Source: an uncultured Aggregatibacter sp. (GTDB lineage Bacteria; Pseudomonadota; Gammaproteobacteria; Enterobacterales; Pasteurellaceae). From it: a stretch of 22,733 nt of DNA. The stretch spans positions 1 to 22,733 of the forward strand of contig NZ_CABFLM010000064.1 in NCBI RefSeq assembly GCF_901873365.1, read 5' to 3'. A program made the position numbers and the translations under genes. Shown here in pieces: positions 1 to 7,195 of the stretch (its first letter is position 1; every line of letters begins with the position of its first letter). The notes under the pieces are model-generated. The model made no database searches and was not told the origin of the DNA. It saw only the letters and a program-made list of their open reading frames with translations.

Positions 1-809
1 TGAGAGAAAACAAAATAAGCATGTTTGAACAAGAGCGGATAAGTGAGCAAAAAGACGAAGCTCAACGGATTACGCAAATGCATGAGGGCAAACAAGAGAT
101 AAAACAAGGCGGCGATAGAAAGCAGCACGCAATGATAAATCCGCCCATTATGTGGTCCTAAGCGTACGGCAAGGGTGTTTTTGCCTGCTTTGCGATCTTG
201 TTCAATATCACGCAAGTTATTGATATTTAATACGGCTGTCGCAAGTAATCCGCTGGCAATGGCAGGCAGTAAAATGACAGCCGAGAAATCATGTACTTGC
301 AGATAATAGGTGCCGCCGATGCCTAATAATCCAAAGAAAATTAACACGGAAATATCGCCTAAGCCTAAATAACCGTAAGGCTTGCTGCCCACGGTGTAGG
401 TGATGGCCGCGACAATCGCCAATACACCGAGAAGGGAAAAGGCGATTAAATCGCTCACATTTTGGTAAGCCATGCCGATTAAGAGCGCGCCACAAAGGAA
501 ACTTAGGGCGATCATCACATAAAGCCCTTTTTTCAGTTGTGCCGCAGAAATCGCGCCTTGTTGAATGCCGCGTAATGGGCCGATGCGTTCTGCCGTGTCG
601 GAGCCTTTTTGGTGATCACCGTAATCATTGGCGAAGTTGGAGAGAATTTGCAGAAATAACGTGGTGAGTAAACATAACACCGTGATTCCCCAATGGAAAC
701 TGCCCGCCCAATAGGCAAGCGCTGAACCGGTTAAAATGGTTGCCAAGGCTAACGGCAGGGTTTTTGGACGCGCTGTTTCAATCCACATTTTTATTGTCTT
801 TTTTGTCAT
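1..809 (-). CDS. menA: 1,4-dihydroxy-2-naphthoate polyprenyltransferase MenA (C-terminus cut by window edge)
   Basis: The product is an inner-membrane UbiA-family prenyltransferase that joins a polyprenyl diphosphate chain to 1,4-dihydroxy-2-naphthoate in menaquinone synthesis. I translated the minus strand from an ATG at 809-807; the frame stays open to base 3, giving 269 residues with no stop, so perhaps 35-40 residues lie outside the window. The N-terminus carries the family pattern RPKTLPLA (14-21). The first Asp-rich prenyl-diphosphate motif is NDYGDHQKGSD (61-71), and the second is NNLRDIEQDRKAGK (197-210) with D201 and D205. Between and after these lie several hydrophobic membrane segments. 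A second in-frame ATG (codon 8) is an alternative start. The gene is divergent from trmO, an arrangement I recall from H. influenzae. The identification is firm; only the end is missing. Confidence 0.93.
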   Translation of the reverse strand, partial: MTKKTIKMWIETARPKTLPLALATILTGSALAYWAGSFHWGITVLCLLTTLFLQILSNFANDYGDHQKGSDTAERIGPLRGIQQGAISAAQLKKGLYVMIALSFLCGALLIGMAYQNVSDLIAFSLLGVLAIVAAITYTVGSKPYGYLGLGDISVLIFFGLLGIGGTYYLQVHDFSAVILLPAIASGLLATAVLNINNLRDIEQDRKAGKNTLAVRLGPHNGRIYHCVLLSIAALFYLLFALMHLRNPLSFVFLLTYPLLFKHAYFVFS

Positions 810-847
810 AATGGCTACTCGAATAACGAAAAATAAGGCGATTTTTT

Positions 848-856
848 ACCGCACTT
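848..856 (-). repeat. DNA uptake signal sequence (USS)
   Basis: Exact ACCGCACTT on the plus strand, preceded by a T-run and followed by TTT. It sits in the menA-trmO divergent gap. It is a single copy and does not form a hairpin with another USS. Confidence 0.9.
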
Positions 857-919
857 TTAGCTAAAATAGGCGCCATTCTACAAGGTTATTTTGCAGATTT
901 TAACTATTTTAAGGAAAAT

Positions 920-1657
920 ATGTCCGATTCTCTCACATTGCAGCCCATTGCGGTGATTCATACACCTTACAAAGAAAAGTTTTCCGTACCGCGTCAACCC
1001 AATTTAGTGCAGGATGGCACCGGCATTGTCGAATTGTTGCCGCCCTATAACCAAGCGGAAGCCGTCCGCGGTTTAGAACAATTCAGCCACCTTTGGCTGA
1101 TTTTTCAATTTGATCAAATCCCGCAAGGCAAATGGCATCCTACTGTGCGCCCGCCACGTTTAGGCGGCAATCAACGGGTTGGCGTGTTTGCCTCGCGTTC
1201 TACGCATCGCCCGAATCCTCTTGGTTTATCCAAAGTCGAATTGCGCCACATAGAATGTAAAAACGGCAAGGTGTTGTTACATCTCGGTGCCGTGGATTTA
1301 GTGGATGGCACGCCCATTTTCGACATCAAACCTTATCTGGCTTATGCCGACAGTGAGCCTGACGCGATTTCCGGTTTCGCTCAAAGCGAACCGAAACCGT
1401 TGCTGCACGTAGAATTTACTGCAGAAGCGGAAAGTGCGGTCAAAAAACACAGCAAAAATCGACCGCACTTACAACGTTTTATTACCGAAGTGATCCAACA
1501 AGATCCCCGCCCTGCCTATCAACAAGGCAAAGCCACTGATCGCCTTTACGGCATTTCGTTGTATGACTTGAATGTGAAATGGCGGATTAAAGCGGAGAGT
1601 GTGGATGTGGCGGAAATCGTGCAAATTGAAACCTTAATAAATCATCAGGAAGATTAA
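920..1657 (+). CDS. trmO: tRNA (adenine(37)-N6)-methyltransferase TrmO
   Basis: TrmO (formerly YaeB/TsaA) uses S-adenosylmethionine to add an N6-methyl group to t6A at position 37 of tRNA-Thr, giving m6t6A. The protein has 245 residues, close to the E. coli enzyme (about 235). The N-terminal beta-barrel UPF0066 domain covers roughly residues 8-145, with recognisable stretches FSHLWLIFQFD, RSTHRPNPLGLS and DLVDGTPIFDIKPYL. The C-terminal part, ending near the RLYGISLYDLNVKW stretch, is the smaller TrmO-specific domain. The ATG at 920 is preceded by AAGGA at 911-915. The gene converges with cueR downstream with only 70 bases between them. It contains an inverted pair of USS at 1432-1470, which is read in frame as SAV and RPHL. 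Confidence 0.93.
   Translation: MSDSLTLQPIAVIHTPYKEKFSVPRQPNLVQDGTGIVELLPPYNQAEAVRGLEQFSHLWLIFQFDQIPQGKWHPTVRPPRLGGNQRVGVFASRSTHRPNPLGLSKVELRHIECKNGKVLLHLGAVDLVDGTPIFDIKPYLAYADSEPDAISGFAQSEPKPLLHVEFTAEAESAVKKHSKNRPHLQRFITEVIQQDPRPAYQQGKATDRLYGISLYDLNVKWRIKAESVDVAEIVQIETLINHQED
1432..1470. repeat. inverted USS pair inside trmO
   Basis: AAGTGCGGT at 1432-1440 is followed by ACCGCACTT at 1462-1470, 21 bases apart, so the transcript can form a 9-bp stem inside the coding region. No T-run follows, so it is not a terminator. Confidence 0.88.
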
Positions 1658-1707
1658 TCTGCGAACTTTTTGACGTGTATTTCTGATGCGAAATATTTTA
1701 AATTTTT

Positions 1708-1716
1708 ACCGCACTT
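1708..1716 (-). repeat. USS in the trmO-cueR convergent gap
   Basis: Exact ACCGCACTT followed by TTTT. It is the only recognisable element in the 70-base gap between the stop codons of trmO and cueR, where I see no clear terminator hairpin. Confidence 0.88.
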
Positions 1717-1727
1717 TTTTCACATGT

Positions 1728-2114
1728 CTATTCACTGAGTCCCGCCAAAATCGAACATTCCGGGCAGTCGTTGCCTTGGCAGTTGTCATGCCAGCGTTGG
1801 AGTTCAGCCACCATTTTTTGTAGTGCCTGAATTTGTGTGTTGAGGGTTTCGATATGTTTTGCCGTAAGTTGCTTCACTTCACGGCTGTTGCGATGCGGGT
1901 TGTCTTGTAATTCAAGTAATTGGGCGATTTGTTGCAGGGAAAAGCCCACGTCTCGTGAGTGGCGGATAAAACGCAAACGGGCGAGATCGTTTTCTTCATA
2001 GTAGCGATAACCTGAAAGGGTGCGTGTGCCGGCTTTGAGTAAGCCTCGTTTTTCGTAATCACGGATTTGTTTAGCAGATAAGCCGGTGAGTTTGGCTGCT
2101 TGACTGATATTCAT
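1728..2114 (-). CDS. cueR: copper-responsive MerR-family regulator CueR
   Basis: CueR is a cytoplasmic dimeric activator that senses Cu(I) and switches on copper efflux genes by remodelling a promoter with an overlong spacer. The 128 residues match the family length. The N-terminal winged helix-turn-helix runs from MNISQAAKLTGLSAKQIRDY to the SGYRYY wing. A dimerisation helix follows (about 80-108), then a C-terminal metal loop with Cys112, Cys117 and Cys120; Cys112 and Cys120 sit at the same numbers as the two Cu(I) ligands of E. coli CueR. The gene faces copZ, and its operator (2127-2147) lies just upstream of its ATG (2114-2112). No strong ribosome binding site is visible; the best is AGG about 13 bases upstream. 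Zinc or gold sensing by a relative is possible, but the neighbours argue for copper. Confidence 0.92.
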   Translation of the reverse strand: MNISQAAKLTGLSAKQIRDYEKRGLLKAGTRTLSGYRYYEENDLARLRFIRHSRDVGFSLQQIAQLLELQDNPHRNSREVKQLTAKHIETLNTQIQALQKMVAELQRWHDNCQGNDCPECSILAGLSE

Positions 2115-2123
2115 AAAAAGTGT

Positions 2124-2154
2124 TTGACCTTAACCTAACGTTAAGGTTTATAGT
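2124..2154 (+). promoter_or_regulatory. CueR-activated copZ promoter and operator
   Basis: The -35 box is TTGACC (2124-2129) and the -10 box is TATAGT (2149-2154), with exactly 19 bases between them, the long spacer typical of MerR-family promoters. Inside it is a perfect dyad, ACCTTAAC (2127-2134) and GTTAAGGT (2140-2147), with 5 bases between the arms. The direction and place fit activation of copZ by CueR bound in the spacer. Confidence 0.88.
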
Positions 2155-2204
2155 AATCTCACCGACAAAAATCGGCAAGGTTTAACTTAACAAAGGAGCA
2201 AATG

Positions 2205-2417
2205 ATGCAAAACGTAACTTTAAAAATTGATGGCATGACCTGTGGTGGTTGTGTGAAAAGCGTGACTCGCGTATTGAGCGAATTGGACGGTGTGACGCAA
2301 GCAGATGTCAGTTTGGAAAACGCGCAAGCGGTCGTGAGTTTTGATGAAAATAAAGTGCAATCGGCAGTGTTGGTGGAAGCCGTGGAAGATGCCGGGTTTG
2401 ATGCGGCAGTGGTATGA
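2205..2417 (+). CDS. copZ: copper chaperone CopZ (heavy-metal-associated domain)
   Basis: This is a single-domain cytoplasmic copper chaperone of about 70 residues with the ferredoxin-like heavy-metal-associated fold. The Cu(I)-binding motif GMTCGGC lies near residues 10-16 and the usual GFDAAV ending closes the fold. Two tandem ATGs exist at 2202 and 2205. AAGGAG at 2193-2198 is 6 bases from the second and only 3 from the first, so I prefer 2205. It is the first gene after the CueR-type promoter and should hand Cu(I) to the CopA pump downstream. It is separated from copA by 247 bases of repeat-rich DNA, so co-transcription must pass through several hairpins. Confidence 0.9.
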   Translation: MQNVTLKIDGMTCGGCVKSVTRVLSELDGVTQADVSLENAQAVVSFDENKVQSAVLVEAVEDAGFDAAVV

Positions 2418-2440
2418 GTTTTGTTTATTGCTTATTCATT

Positions 2441-2465
2441 GATGGCGGCGTCTCCTGATACAGCC
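2441..2465 (-). repeat. decayed REP-like palindrome, inverted orientation
   Basis: The stretch starts GATGGC, continues GGCGTCTCCTGA and then diverges. It aligns to the reverse complement of the unit at 16905-16930 with a two-base deletion and several changes. With the unit at 2489 it forms an inward-facing pair like the one at 16860-16930. Confidence 0.6.
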
Positions 2466-2488
2466 TTTTGATTATTGCTTTGTTGTAA

Positions 2489-2514
2489 GCACGCGTCGGG
2501 AGACGCGCGCTATC
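2489..2514 (+). repeat. REP-like palindromic unit
   Basis: This 26-base unit begins GCACGCGTCGGG and ends GACGCGCGCTATC. It is identical over all 26 bases to the reverse complement of 16860-16885. CGCGTC and GACGCG pair around a GGGA loop; an A·C mismatch and two more GC pairs lie outside. Confidence 0.85.
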
Positions 2515-2548
2515 CGGGTCTTCTGACGTGCGCTATGATTATGAATAA

Positions 2549-2574
2549 GCACAAGCGTGGACGCTTGCGCTAGC
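2549..2574 (+). repeat. second-type REP-like hairpin
   Basis: GCACAAGCGT and ACGCTTGCGC flank a GG loop. The stem has a 7-bp inner part, then an A·C mismatch, then two GC pairs. The outer frame (AAGCAC ... CGCTA) matches the unit at 2489, but the inner stem sequence differs on both arms, so pairing is kept. Confidence 0.75.
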
Positions 2575-2626
2575 CGTTGTGCTAGCTGTCATTTAATATC
2601 GATGATAAAAAATATTTCCAAAACCC

Positions 2627-2635
2627 ACCGCACTT
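2627..2635 (-). repeat. USS upstream of copA
   Basis: Exact ACCGCACTT followed by TT, ending 29 bases before the copA start. Confidence 0.88.
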
Positions 2636-2664
2636 TTCCGTGAAGAAAGTAAAAAGAGGATGTT

Positions 2665-4824
2665 ATGCAAAAAGTCTCCATTCAAATTGGCGGCATGACG
2701 TGTCAGTCGTGCGCCAGTCGGATTGAAAAGGTGTTGAATAAAAAGGATTTTGTGCAACAAGCCGGCGTCAATTTCGCCAGTGAAGAAGCACAGGTTACTT
2801 TTGATGAAAAGCAAACTTCCGTTGAACAACTGATCCAAATTATTCAAAAAACCGGTTTCACGGCTCAATTAAAGCAAGAACAGGCAGCGTTGCCGCAAGC
2901 GCGTAACATCTCGTGGCGTTTGATTTTGTTGTGGCTGATTAACGTGCCGTTTTTAATCGGTATGCTCGGCATGATGCTGGGACGACATGATTGGATGTTG
3001 CCGCCAATGTGGCAAATGGTATTAGCCACGATTGTGCAATTCGGTTTGGCGATTCCCTTCTACAAAAGCGCTTGGGGCAGTATTAAAGGCGGGTTAGCGA
3101 ATATGGATGTGTTGGTCACCCTTGGCACGCTCACCATTTATTTTTATTCCGTCTTTATGCTGTTTTATCTGCCGCATATGAGCCACGATCATGGTTCGGC
3201 AAATATTTATTTTGAAGCCTCCGTCATGGTGTTGGGTTTTGTGAGTTTGGGAAAATTCTTAGAAGATCGCACTAAAAAACACAGCCTAAACAGCCTGGGG
3301 TTATTGTTACAGCTGACACCCAAACAAGTACGCGTGCAACGTAACGGCGAGTGGCAAACCGTGCCGTTAAATGAAATCCAAGTGGGCGAATTGTTGCGTG
3401 CTAACCAAGGCGAACGCATTGCGGCGGATGGCGTGGTGGAAGAGGGAGCGGGTTGGTGTGATGAAAGTCATTTAACCGGTGAATCGCTGCCTGAAATGAA
3501 AAAATCGGGAAGCCACGTGTTAGCCGGCGCGATGGTAACAGATGGTAGTTTGGTTTATCGCTCGCAACAGCTTGGCAGCCAAACGTTGCTCGGCGATATG
3601 ATGAATGCCCTTTCTGAAGCGCAAGGCAGCAAAGCGCCCATCGCCCGTTTTGCCGACAAAGTGGCGGCAGTGTTCGTGCCAACGGTAATAGGCATTGCCT
3701 TGCTGACGTTTTTACTTACTTGGTGGATTCAGCAAGATGTGGTCACGGCGTTGATTCATGGGGTTGCTGTGTTAGTGATTGCCTGCCCTTGTGCCTTAGG
3801 CTTGGCGACACCTGCGGCGATCATGGTGGGTATGGGCAAAGCCGTGAAACAAGGCATTTGGTTTAAAGATGCTGCCGCTATGGAAGAAGCCGCCCATGTG
3901 AATGCGGTGGTATTGGACAAAACCGGCACGCTCACAGAAGGTAAACCGCAAGTGGTCGCTTTTTGGCAGGCGCAAAGTGCGGTCTATTCTGAAGATGAAA
4001 TTTATGCGTTGGCGGCCGCTATTGAACAAAGCGCGACACATCCGCTGGCAAAAGCCCTTGTGCAAGCCGCGATGGCAAAAAATGTGGCGTTGCCTGCAGT
4101 GCAACATATTCAGGCAGAGGTGGGGCAAGGGATTCAAGGAGAAATTGAACATCTCGGCACGGTGAAAGTGGGGAAACCTGCCTATTGCGGTTTGACCTTA
4201 CCGAACGATCTTGAGCCGGTGTGGCAGATCGCCAGCATTGTGGCGGTTGCCGTAAACGATGAGCCCGTTGCCGCGTTTGCCTTAGCAGATGCCTTAAAAC
4301 CGGACAGTCAAAAGGCAATTCAGCGTTTGCAAGCGAACAATATCAATGTCTATATCATGAGTGGCGATAATCCGAACGTGGTGCAATACATTGCTAACCA
4401 GCTTGGGATTCAACATGCGCAGGGCAATATGTCGCCACGCGATAAAGCAAGTGCGGTCAAACTTCTCCAAGAAAATGGCAACGTGGTTGCTATGGTGGGG
4501 GATGGGGTGAATGACGCGCCGGCACTCACAGCCGCCAATGTAAGTTTTGCCATGCATGATGGTGCAGATGTGGCGCAACACAGTGCGTCGGCAACCCTGA
4601 TGCAGCATTCGGTCAATCAGTTGGTGGATGCTTTATTGATTTCCCGCGCGACCTTGAAAAACATTAAACAAAATTTGTTTTTTGCCTTTATTTATAATGT
4701 GTTGGGCATTCCGCTAGCCGCCTTTGGGTTGCTCAGTCCGGTGATTGCCGGCGCGGCAATGGCGATGAGTTCGATTTCCGTGTTAAGCAATGCGTTACGC
4801 TTGAAAAAGGCGAAAATGACATAA
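2665..4824 (+). CDS. copA: Cu(I)-exporting P1B-type ATPase CopA
   Basis: CopA is an inner-membrane ATPase that pumps Cu(I) out of the cytoplasm. The 719 residues start with one heavy-metal-associated domain (GMTCQSC, 10-16). Further motifs are TGES of the actuator domain (271-274), the membrane copper site CPC (374-376), the phosphorylated DKTGT (Asp418), the P1B-specific His-Pro pair (459-460) and GDGVND (612-617). Eight membrane helices are expected; the hydrophobic stretches before TGES, around CPC and at the C-terminus fit. A short His/Met-rich loop, LPHMSHDHG, lies between two early helices on the probable periplasmic side. A ribosome binding site, AGAGG, lies 5-9 bases before the ATG. 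Two in-frame USS occur at 3975 and 4449. The gene closes the cueR/copZ/copA module. CPC together with a CueR-type regulator makes copper much more likely than zinc or cadmium. Confidence 0.95.
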   Translation: MQKVSIQIGGMTCQSCASRIEKVLNKKDFVQQAGVNFASEEAQVTFDEKQTSVEQLIQIIQKTGFTAQLKQEQAALPQARNISWRLILLWLINVPFLIGMLGMMLGRHDWMLPPMWQMVLATIVQFGLAIPFYKSAWGSIKGGLANMDVLVTLGTLTIYFYSVFMLFYLPHMSHDHGSANIYFEASVMVLGFVSLGKFLEDRTKKHSLNSLGLLLQLTPKQVRVQRNGEWQTVPLNEIQVGELLRANQGERIAADGVVEEGAGWCDESHLTGESLPEMKKSGSHVLAGAMVTDGSLVYRSQQLGSQTLLGDMMNALSEAQGSKAPIARFADKVAAVFVPTVIGIALLTFLLTWWIQQDVVTALIHGVAVLVIACPCALGLATPAAIMVGMGKAVKQGIWFKDAAAMEEAAHVNAVVLDKTGTLTEGKPQVVAFWQAQSAVYSEDEIYALAAAIEQSATHPLAKALVQAAMAKNVALPAVQHIQAEVGQGIQGEIEHLGTVKVGKPAYCGLTLPNDLEPVWQIASIVAVAVNDEPVAAFALADALKPDSQKAIQRLQANNINVYIMSGDNPNVVQYIANQLGIQHAQGNMSPRDKASAVKLLQENGNVVAMVGDGVNDAPALTAANVSFAMHDGADVAQHSASATLMQHSVNQLVDALLISRATLKNIKQNLFFAFIYNVLGIPLAAFGLLSPVIAGAAMAMSSISVLSNALRLKKAKMT
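3975..3983 (+). repeat. USS inside copA
   Basis: Exact AAGTGCGGT, read in frame within QSAVYS. Confidence 0.88.
4449..4457 (+). repeat. USS inside copA (second)
   Basis: Exact AAGTGCGGT, read in frame within ASAVKL. Confidence 0.88.
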
Positions 4825-4912
4825 CCACAATGGCTTAGCATAAAAACGTAACGAATCTCGCTAAAAACTGCTATATTACAAGCCGTTATTCTCAATATTT
4901 AAAGGAGAAATT

Positions 4913-6220
4913 ATGTCTATGCAAGTTTTGCTTTCAAACCAACCGGCCTCGGCGGTTTGGGGAGAAAAGGCATTAATCAGTTTTAATGAAGATAAAGCGA
5001 CCCTTCATTTAACTGATTTTTCCGACCGCACTTCTGTGCAAAAAGCGGCACGCAAATTACAAAATCAGGGGATTTCTGATGTTGCGTTAAGCGGGGAAGG
5101 CTGGCAATTGGAAAGTTGTTGGGCGTTTTATCAAGGTTTTTACAATGCGAAAAAGCAGTTTAAACTCCAGTTTCCGGCGTTATCTGCGGAGCAACAACAA
5201 GAATTGAATCACCGTATTCAATGTGGCGATTTCGTACGTGAAATCATTAATCTGCCGGCAGCCATTTTAACGCCGGAAGAGCTTGCCCAACGTGCCGCGA
5301 AGTTTATCGGGCAAATAGCAGAGCAAGCTGCGAAGCAAAGTGCGGTCAGTTTTTCCATCGTTTCTCGAGAAGCCTTGCTGGAACGGGGGTATCACGGTTT
5401 ATGGCAAGTGGGTAAAGGCTCGCAAAATCTTCCCGCCATGTTGCAGTTGGATTTCAACCCGACAGGCAATCCGGAAGCGCCGGTGTTGGCTTGTTTAGTG
5501 GGTAAAGGTATTACGTTTGACAGTGGTGGTTACAGCATTAAACCGAGCGATGGCATGAGCACCATGCGTACGGATATGGGTGGCGCCGCGTTATTGACGG
5601 GGGCATTAGGCTTGGCGATTTTGCGTGGTTTAAATCAACGGGTGAAATTATTCCTTTGTTGCGCAGAAAACTTGGTGAGTAGCCGCGCCTTTAAATTGGG
5701 CGATATCATTCAATATCGTAACGGTGTCAGCGTAGAAATTCTTAATACGGATGCCGAAGGGCGATTGGTGTTGGCGGATGGTTTAATTGATGCAGATGCC
5801 GAACAGCCTCAATTTATCGTAGATTGTGCGACCTTAACCGGTGCGGCAAAAGTGGCGGTGGGCAATGATTATCACAGCGTGCTATCCATGGATGATCAGT
5901 TGGTTGCTGATTTATTCCACGCTGCCGAGCAAGAACAAGAGCCATTTTGGCGTTTGCCGTTTGCAGAGTTGCACCGCGGACAAATTAAAACGGCTTTCGC
6001 TGACATTGCCAATATCGGCACAGTTCCGGTGGGCGCAGGTGCGAGCACCGCAACGGCATTTTTATCTTATTTCGTGAAAAATTATCAACAACATTGGTTA
6101 CACATTGATTGTTCCGCCACCTATCGCAAAACCCCAAGCGACTTATGGGCGACCGGTGCGACCGGTATCGGCGTGCAAACCCTTGCCAATTTATTATTAG
6201 CTAAAGCAAAACAACAGTAA
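4913..6220 (+). CDS. pepB: peptidase B (M17 leucyl-aminopeptidase family) PepB
   Basis: PepB is a cytoplasmic, metal-dependent M17 aminopeptidase that removes N-terminal residues from short peptides during protein turnover. The length of 435 residues fits PepB (E. coli about 427) rather than the longer PepA (about 500). The catalytic C-terminal domain contains GKGITFDSGG (197-206, with Lys198 and Asp203 as metal or substrate ligands) and the family signature NTDAEGRL (278-285, with Asp280, Glu282 and Arg284). AAGGAG at 4902-4907 lies 5 bases before the ATG at 4913. A TATATT hexamer at 4872-4877 is a possible -10 box, but I found no convincing -35. ndk follows after 11 bases, so the two are probably co-transcribed. 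Confidence 0.93.
   Translation: MSMQVLLSNQPASAVWGEKALISFNEDKATLHLTDFSDRTSVQKAARKLQNQGISDVALSGEGWQLESCWAFYQGFYNAKKQFKLQFPALSAEQQQELNHRIQCGDFVREIINLPAAILTPEELAQRAAKFIGQIAEQAAKQSAVSFSIVSREALLERGYHGLWQVGKGSQNLPAMLQLDFNPTGNPEAPVLACLVGKGITFDSGGYSIKPSDGMSTMRTDMGGAALLTGALGLAILRGLNQRVKLFLCCAENLVSSRAFKLGDIIQYRNGVSVEILNTDAEGRLVLADGLIDADAEQPQFIVDCATLTGAAKVAVGNDYHSVLSMDDQLVADLFHAAEQEQEPFWRLPFAELHRGQIKTAFADIANIGTVPVGAGASTATAFLSYFVKNYQQHWLHIDCSATYRKTPSDLWATGATGIGVQTLANLLLAKAKQQ
5025..5033 (-). repeat. USS inside pepB
   Basis: Exact ACCGCACTT, read in the gene's frame within DRTS. Confidence 0.85.
5338..5346 (+). repeat. USS inside pepB (second)
   Basis: Exact AAGTGCGGT, read in frame within QSAVSF. Confidence 0.85.
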
Positions 6221-6231
6221 GAGGATGTGAA

Positions 6232-6651
6232 ATGAGCTTACAACGAACCTTATCTATTATTAAACCGGATGCCGTAAAGCGTCATTTAATCGGCGCGATT
6301 TTGGCACGCTTTGAGCAACAGGGATTCAATATTGCTGCCGCGAAAATGGTTCAGTTGAACAGAGAACAAGCAGAAGGCTTTTACGCCGAACACCAAGGCA
6401 AGCCTTTTTTTGAGTCATTAGTGGAATACATGATTTCAGCGCCGGTATTCGTGAGCGTGTTAGAAAAAGAAAATGCCGTGCAAGATTACCGCACTTTAAT
6501 GGGAACGACCAATCCTGAAACGGCAGCAGAAGGCACGATTCGTCGTGATTTTGCCTTAAACCAACGGGAAAACTCCGTGCATGGTTCCGATAGCCCGGAA
6601 AGCGCGGCGCGTGAGATTGCTTATTTCTTTGCTGCGGAAGAAATTTTTTAA
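6232..6651 (+). CDS. ndk: nucleoside diphosphate kinase
   Basis: Ndk transfers the gamma phosphate of ATP to nucleoside and deoxynucleoside diphosphates through a phosphohistidine, balancing the NTP and dNTP pools in the cytoplasm. The 139 residues match the family (about 140). The N-terminal SIIKPDAV is typical, and the active-site His is His117 in SVHGSDS. GAGG lies about 7 bases before the ATG. It is the second gene of a pepB-ndk unit and ends before a strong terminator. An in-gene USS at 6488 is read within YRTL. Confidence 0.96.
   Translation: MSLQRTLSIIKPDAVKRHLIGAILARFEQQGFNIAAAKMVQLNREQAEGFYAEHQGKPFFESLVEYMISAPVFVSVLEKENAVQDYRTLMGTTNPETAAEGTIRRDFALNQRENSVHGSDSPESAAREIAYFFAAEEIF
6488..6496 (-). 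repeat. USS inside ndk
   Basis: Exact ACCGCACTT, read in the gene's frame within YRTL. Confidence 0.85.
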
Positions 6652-6675
6652 TATTGCATGACGGTCAACCCAAAG

Positions 6676-6711
6676 AAAAACGGATTAGCTTATTAGGCTA
6701 ATCCGTTTTTT
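6676..6711. terminator. bidirectional rho-independent terminator between ndk and grxA
   Basis: ACGGATTAGC (6680-6689) and GCTAATCCGT (6697-6706) pair perfectly around a 7-base loop. The stem has an A-run on the left and a T-run on the right, so it can end transcripts from both ndk and the convergent grxA. Confidence 0.92.
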
Positions 6712-6731
6712 ATCCGTGTGGATAAAATCAC

Positions 6732-6992
6732 TTATTCCACGCCAAATCGTTCACGCACGAAAGCTTGAAAGTCAGTGCAGCCTCCAATTGGTTTTTCATC
6801 CACTAAAATTTGCGGGACGGTTTGCACCGGTTTACCGATAATTTTTGCAATATCCTCTTTGCTCATGCCCTGTTCGATAATATCGATATAACGATAATCA
6901 AAATCCGCGAATGAATTTTTTAGCTTTTCGGCTAATGCTTTGGCGCGTACGCAGTACGGGCAGCTTAGGCGACCATAAATAGTTACAAACAT
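6732..6992 (-). CDS. grxA: glutaredoxin 1 GrxA
   Basis: GrxA is a small cytoplasmic dithiol glutaredoxin that, with glutathione, reduces disulfides in proteins such as ribonucleotide reductase. The 86 residues match E. coli Grx1 (85). The redox motif CPYC is at residues 11-14 in GRLSCPYCVRAK, the cis-Pro motif is TVPQI, and the GGCTDF stretch belongs to the glutathione site. In the gene's direction AAGGA lies 6 bases before the ATG. A TATAAA hexamer (plus-strand TTTATA, 7029-7034) upstream is a weak -10 candidate without a good -35. The gene is divergent from rimK; grxA and rimK are also near neighbours in E. coli. Confidence 0.95.
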   Translation of the reverse strand: MFVTIYGRLSCPYCVRAKALAEKLKNSFADFDYRYIDIIEQGMSKEDIAKIIGKPVQTVPQILVDEKPIGGCTDFQAFVRERFGVE

Positions 6993-7195
6993 GATGTTTC
7001 CTTTTGTCTTGTCAATAAATGCGCTGATTTTATAGCGGATGAATAAAAGAATAAAGAGTTCGCCAAGCGTTTGAGGTAGAATGCTGTTAATTTTAGCAAT
7101 AGGTAAATGAATCTAATTTGCTATGTGATTGAGGCTTTTATCCTCATCGGAGAAAAAGCCGGTGAGAATTAAATACAGTAAAAAAAACAAGACTT

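Noticed and set aside
289..718. Minus-strand small open frames near the window start
   Set aside because: They lie in a different frame from the real menA coding sequence, which is open to the window edge.
2418..2664. CRISPR-like array in the copZ-copA gap
   Set aside because: The units are palindromes in mixed orientation with uneven spacing, and no cas genes are near.
3796..4608. Several long minus-strand and alternate-frame open frames inside copA
   Set aside because: They are shadows of copA: Cys/His/Arg-rich translations with no family match or ribosome binding site.
7125..7165. Possible riboswitch or leader upstream of rimK
   Set aside because: Only a 5-bp hairpin (TGAGG/CCTCA) is visible, and nothing resembles a known riboswitch.
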